Shown piece by piece: positions 33,821 to 39,737 of a DNA stretch of 39,737 nt (the first letter of the stretch is position 1; every line of letters starts with the position of its first letter). Origin of the DNA: Chitinophaga pinensis. Its GTDB lineage: Bacteria > Bacteroidota > Bacteroidia > NS11-12g > UBA955. The notes under the pieces are model-generated. The model saw nothing but the letters and a program-made list of their open reading frames with translations, ran no database searches and was not told the DNA's origin. A program made the position numbers and the translations under genes. Location: NCBI GenBank assembly GCA_945888525.1, contig CAMDAF010000023.1, positions 1 to 39,737 of the forward strand, read 5' to 3'.

Positions 33821-34816
33821 ATGAAAATTGACTGCCATGCGCACATAATGCCAGCCAAGTGGCCTGATTTAAAATACAAATTTGGTTACGGAGGGTTTAT
33901 ACATTTAGTCCATGATGAAAAAACCAAAACCGCAGATATGATGCGCGATGATGGAAAGTTTTTTAGAAAAGTTGAGGAGAATTGTTTCAATCCTGAAGCC
34001 ATACTTTGGGACATGTCGGCAAACAATGTAGACAAAATGGTTTTGTGTACCGTACCTGTGTTGTTTAACTATTGGGCTCAGCCAAAAGATGGAGCTTGGT
34101 GGGCCACGTTTTTAAATGAACATATAGCAGAAGTTCAAAACAATTATTCAGATAAATTTATTGCCTTAGGAACTTTGCCTATGCAGGATATAGAGCTTTC
34201 AATTATAGAATTGCAAAGATTGAAAAGCATGGGTGTTAAAGGTGTCCAAATTGGTTCTAATATTAACAAAGTTAATTTGGATGATGAACGCTTCCTGCCA
34301 TTGTATGAAGCTATGGAAAGCATGGATATGGCTTTGTTTGTGCACCCTTGGGAAATGATGGGAGAAGAGTATACCCAAAAGTTTTGGTTGCCTTGGTTGG
34401 TTGGAATGCCAGCTGAAACCAGTCGTGCGATTTGCAGTATGATATTTGGCGGCGTGTTTGATAAATATCCAAAACTACGTGTTATGTTTGCGCATGCTGG
34501 AGGTTCTTTTCCTTTTACCATTGGACGTATTGCCCATGGTTGGGCTGTTAGACCTGATTTGGTGAACTTGAATGATGTTAGGAATCCCAAAGATTACATA
34601 GGGAAATTTTGGGTAGATGGAATAACACACGATCAAAAATCATTTGAGTATTTATTGGACTTATTCGGAGCAGATAAAATCTGTTATGGAACCGATTATC
34701 CTTTCCCATTGGGCGATTTAGAACATGGAAAATTTATCGAAGAAAATCCTCGAATTTCAGATGCTGATAAGACTAAAATTTTTAGTGAATCGGTTATAAC
34801 ATTTTTAAAATTATAA
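33821..34816 (+). CDS. 2-amino-3-carboxymuconate-6-semialdehyde decarboxylase (ACMSD)
   Basis: A 331-residue metal-dependent decarboxylase of the amidohydrolase superfamily that converts ACMS to aminomuconate semialdehyde, diverting tryptophan carbon from quinolinate and NAD. Metal ligands are His6 and His8 (CHAHIMP), His175 (LFVHPWEM) and Asp292 (YGTDYPFP), with catalytic His225 (MFAHAGGS). Long stretches (LGTLPMQDIEL, FWLPWLVGMPAET, FPFTIGRIAHG) match the ACMSD branch closely. The codons between 33803 and 33821 are in frame but unlike the family, so the ATG at 33821 is used. No kynurenine-pathway genes are adjacent. It sits last but one in a compact plus-strand cluster. Confidence 0.93.
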   Translation: MKIDCHAHIMPAKWPDLKYKFGYGGFIHLVHDEKTKTADMMRDDGKFFRKVEENCFNPEAILWDMSANNVDKMVLCTVPVLFNYWAQPKDGAWWATFLNEHIAEVQNNYSDKFIALGTLPMQDIELSIIELQRLKSMGVKGVQIGSNINKVNLDDERFLPLYEAMESMDMALFVHPWEMMGEEYTQKFWLPWLVGMPAETSRAICSMIFGGVFDKYPKLRVMFAHAGGSFPFTIGRIAHGWAVRPDLVNLNDVRNPKDYIGKFWVDGITHDQKSFEYLLDLFGADKICYGTDYPFPLGDLEHGKFIEENPRISDADKTKIFSESVITFLKL

Positions 34817-34830
34817 GTATCAAAGACAGC

Positions 34831-35616
34831 ATACTCATATCGAGCAGTTCGAATGCTAGATTCAAGTTTCTTCAAAGCTTGGAGAAGTCTAAGGTGCGCA
34901 GGCAACTTAGCTTAACCGCTGTTGAAGGCGTAAAAGAAATTGAGATGGCTTTAGAGTCTAAAGTTCAATTCCACTCTTTGTTTTATGTTAAAGACTTAAG
35001 CAATTTTGATTTAATCAATAAAATTATTGGTGCAAATTCTAATTTGGAGATTTATGAAATCAGTGCAGATTTGTTTTCTAAAACCGCGTACAGGGAATCA
35101 ACAGGTGGTTTGGTTGCAATTATTCATACTTCAGAAAATAAAATAAGTTCATTTAAGCCAAATAAAAATCCACTTGTCTTGGTGATAGATGGCGTTGAGA
35201 AGCCCGGAAATCTTGGGGCTATTTTGCGCACTGCTGATGCGGCGGCAATTGATGCAGTTATTTGCAGCGACTTGCCAGGTGATTTGTACAATCCAAATAC
35301 GATAAGAGCGAGCTTGGGTACAGTCTTTACAGTGCCGGTTTATGTTGGAAAAGGAGATGAGGTTCGCACATGGTTGAAAAGCAATCATTTCAAAACCTAT
35401 TGTACCAATTTACATTTGGCGCACGACTATGATGTTGAAGATTACAGGGGAGCTTGTGCAATTGTTGTTGGTACTGAAGCAACAGGGGTTACTGATGAGT
35501 GGATACAGTTTGCGGATCAAAATGTTAAAATTCCGATGCTGGGTAAAATTGACAGCATGAATGTGTCTGTGGCGGGTGCCATTATGCTGTTTGAAGCAAA
35601 GAGACAAAGAAAATAG
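34831..35616 (+). CDS. TrmH/SpoU family RNA 2'-O-methyltransferase, non-standard start
   Basis: A 2'-O-methyltransferase acting on tRNA or rRNA (TrmH/RlmB family). Motif 1 is the GVEKPGNLGAILRTADAAA segment, motif 2 VVGTEATGVTDEWI, and motif 3 MNVSVAGAIMLFEA at the C-terminus, forming the SPOUT knot. The only standard start, TTG at 34879, would begin at EKSKVRR and lose the family N-terminus. In the same frame upstream, codons from about 34837 read ISSSSNARFKFLQSLEKSK, which fits the usual ITSLQNP-type opening, so translation must begin earlier. The only options there are ATA, ATC, ATT or CTC codons; 34831 (ATA) is given as an estimate. RNA target unknown. Confidence 0.82.
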   Translation: MLISSSSNARFKFLQSLEKSKVRRQLSLTAVEGVKEIEMALESKVQFHSLFYVKDLSNFDLINKIIGANSNLEIYEISADLFSKTAYRESTGGLVAIIHTSENKISSFKPNKNPLVLVIDGVEKPGNLGAILRTADAAAIDAVICSDLPGDLYNPNTIRASLGTVFTVPVYVGKGDEVRTWLKSNHFKTYCTNLHLAHDYDVEDYRGACAIVVGTEATGVTDEWIQFADQNVKIPMLGKIDSMNVSVAGAIMLFEAKRQRK

Positions 35617-35700
35617 GTTTAAACAGTTTAATTCTCTTCTAATGAAAGTGCTTGTAAAATTACTGTCATGGAAAGATTTTAATCGAATGTAATAATGATG

Positions 35701-37119
35701 CTATTCGAAAGATCTAGCCAAATCCAGTAATACACCTTCTGCAAAGGGTTTGCCCATTAACTGCATGCCAATGGGCATCTTGTTTTCTGAGTGGCTGCCG
35801 TAAGGAATAGAAAGTCCTGGGATTCCAGCTAGATTGGCTTGAACAGTAAACAAATCGGCCAAATACATAGCGATAGGGTCGCTAGATTTTTCGCCTATTT
35901 TGAAGGCCACCGTACTGGTTGTTGGTGTAACTATAACATCAAAGTTTTTGAAAATATCCAAAGTCTTTTGACGGATCAGCTGTCTTACCTTTTGTGCTTT
36001 TGTATAATAGGCATCATAAAAATCACTGCTTAGTACGAAAGTGCCCAGCATGATTCTACGTTTAACCTCAGGACCAAATCCCTCAGTTCTTGATTTTTTG
36101 AATGTGCTTTCTAGATCAGTCGCATTTGGACTTCTGTAACCATAGGTAAGACCTGAAAAACGGCTTAGGTTACTACTAGCCTCAGCGGTAGTAAGGACTT
36201 GATAGCAAGGAACCATTTGGTCTAAGTATGGAAAATCTATGCCTTCAACAATATGACCTTTGGATTTTAGTTCATTGATAAATTGCTCTGTTTGTAATTT
36301 TATGTCAGCGTCCAATCCTGGGTGTTGCAAACAATCTTTGATGTAGGCAATTTTTAGAGGCTTCTGACTTGACTCTGAATGGTATTGGTATGCTTTATGG
36401 GCATACATGGTCGCATCGTGTTCGTCTGCTCCACTGATTACTTCCATGATTAACTGCATATCAGAAACAGAGGAAGTAAAAGGTCCAATTTGATCGAAGC
36501 TGCTTGCAAAGGCTATTAGTCCCCAACGGCTTATGGTTCCATACGTTGGATATAAGCCATAGATTCCAGTAAATGCAGCTGGTTGACGGATAGAACCACC
36601 GGTATCGCTGCCTAGAGATAGCAAACACATGTCAGATTGAACCGCAACGGCACTGCCGCCGCTACTTCCACCTGGCACACGGCTGTGGTCTAATGCATTA
36701 AGCACTGAGCCAAATGCAGAATTTTCGTTGCTTGCACCCATGGCGAATTCATCGCAATTGGTTCTTGCAATAATAATGGCATCCTCAGCAAGCAGTCTTT
36801 CGACAACTGTTGAGGAGAAAAGAGATTTGAAACCACTTAAAATTTTTGAAGAAGCTGAAGAGGCGTGGTCTTTATATACAATATTGTCTTTAATTGCTAT
36901 AACCATGCCTGCAAGTTTGCCTGCAGATTTTGCATCTATTTTTGCTTGGATTTCTAACGCTTTTGATTTTGCCTCATCCGAGTATACTTCTAAGATGGCA
37001 TTTAGATTTTTTTGCTCATCTATTTTAGATAAGTAGTAATCTACAAGTTGGGGTAATGAAAGCTTGGATTCAGAAATTTCTTTTTGAATTTCCTTCAAAG
37101 AAGAAAAGCGTTTATTCAT
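35701..37119 (-). CDS. gatA: Asp-tRNA(Asn)/Glu-tRNA(Gln) amidotransferase subunit A
   Basis: Amidase subunit of GatCAB, which releases ammonia from glutamine to convert Glu-tRNA(Gln) to Gln-tRNA(Gln), and similarly for Asn. At 472 residues it has the amidase-signature Ser-cisSer-Lys triad: Lys77 in AIKDN, cis-Ser152 in GGSSGGS, and Ser176 in SDTGGSIRQP. The NCDEFAMGASNENS segment (121-134) and C-terminal PIGMQLMGKPFAEG are typical of GatA rather than other amidases. gatB and gatC are not in the window. It follows tatA by 12 bp and is probably cotranscribed from the promoter upstream of tatA. Confidence 0.96.
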   Translation of the reverse strand: MNKRFSSLKEIQKEISESKLSLPQLVDYYLSKIDEQKNLNAILEVYSDEAKSKALEIQAKIDAKSAGKLAGMVIAIKDNIVYKDHASSASSKILSGFKSLFSSTVVERLLAEDAIIIARTNCDEFAMGASNENSAFGSVLNALDHSRVPGGSSGGSAVAVQSDMCLLSLGSDTGGSIRQPAAFTGIYGLYPTYGTISRWGLIAFASSFDQIGPFTSSVSDMQLIMEVISGADEHDATMYAHKAYQYHSESSQKPLKIAYIKDCLQHPGLDADIKLQTEQFINELKSKGHIVEGIDFPYLDQMVPCYQVLTTAEASSNLSRFSGLTYGYRSPNATDLESTFKKSRTEGFGPEVKRRIMLGTFVLSSDFYDAYYTKAQKVRQLIRQKTLDIFKNFDVIVTPTTSTVAFKIGEKSSDPIAMYLADLFTVQANLAGIPGLSIPYGSHSENKMPIGMQLMGKPFAEGVLLDLARSFE

Positions 37120-37131
37120 TGAGGGGAAAAA

Positions 37132-37347
37132 CTATTTAGTTTCTTCAGTATCGCTTTTAGGTTTTTCGTTTAAACCTTTTTCGATTTGACCTTTAACGTT
37201 GTTCTTAGCGTCATTGAATTCGCGAATTCCTGAGCCTAAACCTCTCATTAATTCAGGGATTTTTTTGCCACCAAAGAAAAGTACAACAACCAAAATGATA
37301 ACAATCCATTCTGCGCCTCCAATTCCTGGTATTAATAGTATAGACAT
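37132..37347 (-). CDS. tatA: Twin-arginine translocase subunit TatA/TatE
   Basis: A 71-residue TatA-type protein that forms the translocation pore for folded proteins with TatC. A single N-terminal TM helix (about 9-26, [18 protein letters not shown]) is followed by the conserved [20 protein letters not shown] amphipathic helix and an acidic/basic tail. The PGIG loop before the TM helix and the FGG hinge are standard. tatC is not in the window. It is the first gene of the tatA-gatA pair. Confidence 0.95.
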   Translation of the reverse strand: MSILLIPGIGGAEWIVIILVVVLFFGGKKIPELMRGLGSGIREFNDAKNNVKGQIEKGLNEKPKSDTEETK

Positions 37348-37368
37348 TTTTTATTTTGTTTAACCCCG

Positions 37369-37398
37369 CAAAGATAATCTTTAAATATGGTTTTCAAA
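37369..37398 (-). promoter_or_regulatory. Bacteroidota-type promoter for tatA-gatA
   Basis: Minus strand TTTG (37395-37398), 18 bp, TATCTTTG (37369-37376). The -7 box ends 21 bp before the tatA ATG. Confidence 0.7.
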
Positions 37399-37486
37399 AT
37401 AATTTATGTATCTGATTTGAATTGAAAAAAAATTTTTATAAGTATCGATAAATATGTTGATTTGCAAGTACAAATCGTTATTTACC

Positions 37487-38050
37487 ATGAGTCAAACCAT
37501 TAGTGATGTTTTAAAAGAATTTACAGGCAATCTTGAAAAGTGTATCAACCACACTTCTTACGAGTTTTCTAATATCCGAGCAGGCAAAGCTTCGCCGGGT
37601 ATGCTGGAGAGTGTAACTGTTGAGTATTATGGCGCACCAGTGCCCTTGTCTCAAGTTGCCAATGTGTCTTCGCCAGACGTTAGAACCATATTGGTTCAAC
37701 CTTGGGAACGCAATATCATCAATGATATTGAACGTGCTATTGTCAATAGCAACTTAGGCTTTGCACCAGGAAATGATGGAGTATCCATCAGAATTACAAT
37801 TCCTCCAATGACCGAAGAGCGCAGGGCGCAATTGGTTAAAATGGTGAAGCAAGAAGGTGAAGCTAGTAAAATTGTTGCTAGAAATTACCGAAAAGACACC
37901 AACGAGAAAATCAAAAAGCTTCAAAAAGATGGCTTGAGCGAAGATGAAGCAAAAGATTCAGAAGCTAAAGTTCAGAAGCAATTGGATGCATGCATGGTTA
38001 AAATTGATTCAATGATAGTGGACAAGGAAAAAGAAATTATGACAGTGTAA
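37487..38050 (+). CDS. frr: Ribosome recycling factor
   Basis: Dissociates post-termination ribosomes together with EF-G. It is 187 residues from the ATG at 37487 (MSQTISDVLKEFTGN); an ATG 11 codons earlier adds a basic tail foreign to the family. Hallmarks are the RAGKASPGMLESVTVEYYG segment (about 31-50), WERNIINDIERAI, NDGVSIRITIPPMTEERR, and a final coiled-coil helix ending MIVDKEKEIMTV. The usual partner gene pyrH is not upstream; the neighbour is the divergent tatA. It ends before a strong bidirectional terminator. Confidence 0.97.
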   Translation: MSQTISDVLKEFTGNLEKCINHTSYEFSNIRAGKASPGMLESVTVEYYGAPVPLSQVANVSSPDVRTILVQPWERNIINDIERAIVNSNLGFAPGNDGVSIRITIPPMTEERRAQLVKMVKQEGEASKIVARNYRKDTNEKIKKLQKDGLSEDEAKDSEAKVQKQLDACMVKIDSMIVDKEKEIMTV

Positions 38051-38067
38051 GGCTGTATTTGAGTTAT

Positions 38068-38105
38068 AAAAAAAGCTGCACTAAATTTTTAGTGCAGCTT
38101 TTTTG
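38068..38105. terminator. Bidirectional terminator between frr and the MFS gene
   Basis: A perfect stem AGCTGCACTAAA / TTTAGTGCAGCT with a 2-nt centre, flanked by A-tract and T-tract (AAAAAA...TTTTTT). It lies between the convergent frr and MFS genes and should terminate both transcripts. Confidence 0.9.
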
Positions 38106-38120
38106 TTTGATTAATTAGTA

Positions 38121-39737
38121 TTAATGTCCTCCACTTGTTGTGGTATCATATTCAACGCCTTGTTTTTTCAACAATCCTTTGACCCTGAAGGCAAAGAAAG
38201 TTATGTAGGCAAAACATAGTACAGCGATCCAATACGATTGATGTATGCCAATAATGTCGGCGAGCTTGCCTTGTATAGGTGGGATTATACTTCCTCCTAA
38301 AATCATCATCACTAAAAAGGCAGCACCCTGGGTGGTGTATTTTCCTAAACCAGCAACAGATAAGGTGAAAATAGAAGGCCACATGATTGAACAAAACAAT
38401 CCACCGCTTAGGAAAGCATAAACAGCAACTTGACCTTTTGTAAATACACCTATTAGCATGGCAACTATGCTCAATATTCCAAAGACCAATAAGGTTCTAG
38501 CAGGTTTTTCTTTGCTGATGAAAAATGCGATGATTTGTACAAGCACACAAACCACATAAAAGTATAGAGGGCTCATGTCTTTTTGAGCCAAAGTATTTAC
38601 CCCAATTACAACACCAAAGGCAATAAGTGGAACTATAACTAGAAGAATAGATTTTAAATTTTTTGATGGATTAAACACGTTAATGGCACCTGCCCAACGG
38701 CCAATCATTAAACTGCCCCAGTACATTGAAACGAATGGCGCAATTTGAGAAGACTGGTATCCGCCAAATTCAGCTTGTTTGAGCAATTCACCTAAGTTAC
38801 TTCCAATGGCAACTTCAACACCTACATATAGGAATATTGCGAGCATGCCCAATACCAACTGAGGGTATTGCATAGCGCCCCAATTTTCAGGCTTTTTACT
38901 CGCTGAAGCATTGGCAAATAACAAACCTAATACAATTACGAGTAATGAGCCAAGTAGCCATTTCATGCGGTATATTTCAAGAGGCGCTTTAATGCTTTCT
39001 TTTGCTTTATTAAGTGAAGCGATATTGATTTTCGCCAATATAGTGGAGCTGTCTGCAACGCCTTTGTTAGAACCCGGAAGGATAATATCATTCTTGCCAA
39101 GGCTCGATTTTACAGCTTTTATAATTTTTTCTTCGTTGGCAATTTTCTTTTCGATTTTCTCGATGGCCGCAACTTCAGAACTCTTATAACTGCTGAATAC
39201 AGGTGTAAAGGTTATGATTAGTAAGCCTGTAATAACTAGAAGTGTATATAGAGCTTTTTTTGCAGGTTCTTGCTTTTCGGTGCTAATACCTGCAGGAACT
39301 TTTTTAGAAAAGTGGAATAAGGCCGCTGCAGCTACAAATAGTGCGCATACACCTGAATATAGAATCAATACTTTCCCAAGATCTAAAGCGGCAATTTGCT
39401 CATCAGAAATATCAGCTGCACTGCCAAATAGCGCAAGACCTAATACCAAAGGACCAATGGTGGTCCCGAATGAATTAATACTTCCACCTAAGTTAATTCT
39501 GTTACTCCCAGTTGCAGGATCTCCTAGCATAATGGCAAAAGGATTGGCAGCAGTTTGTTGAAGACTGAAGCCCAAAGCCACGATAAACAAACCGAATAGC
39601 ATACCAGAGAATGTATTTGCATTCACAGCTATTATCATTGCTACAGCGCCAAGCGCGCTAAACAATAAACCATAAACTATGCTTTTCTTGTAGCCCCACT
39701 TAGCCACTAGGTCTTTGCCACCCAAGGCGCCATAGGC
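38121..39737 (-). CDS. FucP-type sugar:proton symporter, MFS (5' end cut by window edge)
   Basis: Inner-membrane sugar importer of the FucP/glucose-galactose MFS family, with at least 538 visible residues and the N-terminal part outside the window. The frame stays open to the edge, so no start is assigned. The family segment [31 protein letters not shown], and the TM7 region [20 protein letters not shown] are clear. Between TM6 and TM7 there is an unusual insertion: two extra hydrophobic helices with a charged coiled-coil segment between them. The C-terminus ends with a short hydrophilic tail. Substrate (fucose, glucose or galactose) is unresolved. Confidence 0.92.
   Translation of the reverse strand, partial: AYGALGGKDLVAKWGYKKSIVYGLLFSALGAVAMIIAVNANTFSGMLFGLFIVALGFSLQQTAANPFAIMLGDPATGSNRINLGGSINSFGTTIGPLVLGLALFGSAADISDEQIAALDLGKVLILYSGVCALFVAAAALFHFSKKVPAGISTEKQEPAKKALYTLLVITGLLIITFTPVFSSYKSSEVAAIEKIEKKIANEEKIIKAVKSSLGKNDIILPGSNKGVADSSTILAKINIASLNKAKESIKAPLEIYRMKWLLGSLLVIVLGLLFANASASKKPENWGAMQYPQLVLGMLAIFLYVGVEVAIGSNLGELLKQAEFGGYQSSQIAPFVSMYWGSLMIGRWAGAINVFNPSKNLKSILLVIVPLIAFGVVIGVNTLAQKDMSPLYFYVVCVLVQIIAFFISKEKPARTLLVFGILSIVAMLIGVFTKGQVAVYAFLSGGLFCSIMWPSIFTLSVAGLGKYTTQGAAFLVMMILGGSIIPPIQGKLADIIGIHQSYWIAVLCFAYITFFAFRVKGLLKKQGVEYDTTTSGGH

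Noticed and set aside
34144-34590. 148-codon minus-strand frame opposite ACMSD
   Set aside because: Antisense to a highly conserved enzyme; no independent start signals or family match.
1-39737. CRISPR array, toxin-antitoxin, phage or insertion-sequence content
   Set aside because: No regularly spaced direct repeats, transposase or integrase motifs, or small paired toxin-antitoxin genes were seen on either strand.

Overview
The window looks like an ordinary chromosomal segment of a low-GC member of the Bacteroidota. Supporting signs are the ftsY-DUF4295-rpmG-rpmB ribosomal block, a 1209-residue secreted protein ending in a type IX secretion 'CHU_C/gliding-motility' sorting domain, repeated Bacteroidota-type promoters (-33 TTTG or TTG, 18-21 bp, -7 TAnnTTTG) and the absence of obvious Shine-Dalgarno sequences. 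I cannot assign a genus. I see no phage, insertion sequence, CRISPR array, tRNA or rRNA. The two edge genes, ftsY and a sugar MFS transporter, are cut by the window boundaries.

Layout. 1-1.66 kb (minus): ftsY, a DUF4295 gene, L33 and L28 under one promoter. 1.7-2.9 kb: a NamZ-like exo-muramidase. 2.9-9.6 kb (minus): a four-gene efflux operon (TetR regulator, TolC-type outer membrane factor, lipoprotein adaptor, RND pump). 9.8-14.7 kb: apaG, a lipoprotein M28 peptidase or glutaminyl-cyclase-like enzyme, a PLP desulfhydrase/ACC-deaminase-like enzyme, a DUF4286 protein and a DPP-IV-type S9 peptidase. 14.8-21.4 kb: dapD, a GT4 glycosyltransferase, galE, a WbpD-like acetyltransferase, the 2-oxoglutarate dehydrogenase E2 subunit, kdsC and an SGNH hydrolase. 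The sugar and LPS genes among these point to cell-surface glycan synthesis. 21.4-28.4 kb: an ALDH7-type dehydrogenase, an atypical LytTR response regulator, a methyltransferase, a YafK-like L,D-transpeptidase, pyruvate kinase with a small Bacteroidota-type upstream gene, and a GT9 glycosyltransferase. 28.5-32.2 kb: the large secreted protein. 32.2-35.6 kb (plus): a ferredoxin, an NlpC/P60 peptidase, a YkgJ-type cysteine-cluster protein, an ACMSD decarboxylase and a TrmH-family RNA methyltransferase. 35.7-39.7 kb: gatA-tatA (minus), frr (plus), a bidirectional terminator and the MFS transporter.

Most genes are housekeeping or envelope functions, and I find no convincing undescribed multi-gene system. 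The points most worth a second look are: a response regulator whose phospho-acceptor Asp is replaced by Glu; a TrmH-family gene whose conserved N-terminus extends upstream of any standard start codon; an MFS transporter with an inserted two-TM plus coiled-coil module; several promoters placed so close to the start codon that leaderless mRNAs are expected; an inverted repeat that may be the efflux operator; and six cysteine-paired Ig-like repeats in the secreted protein.
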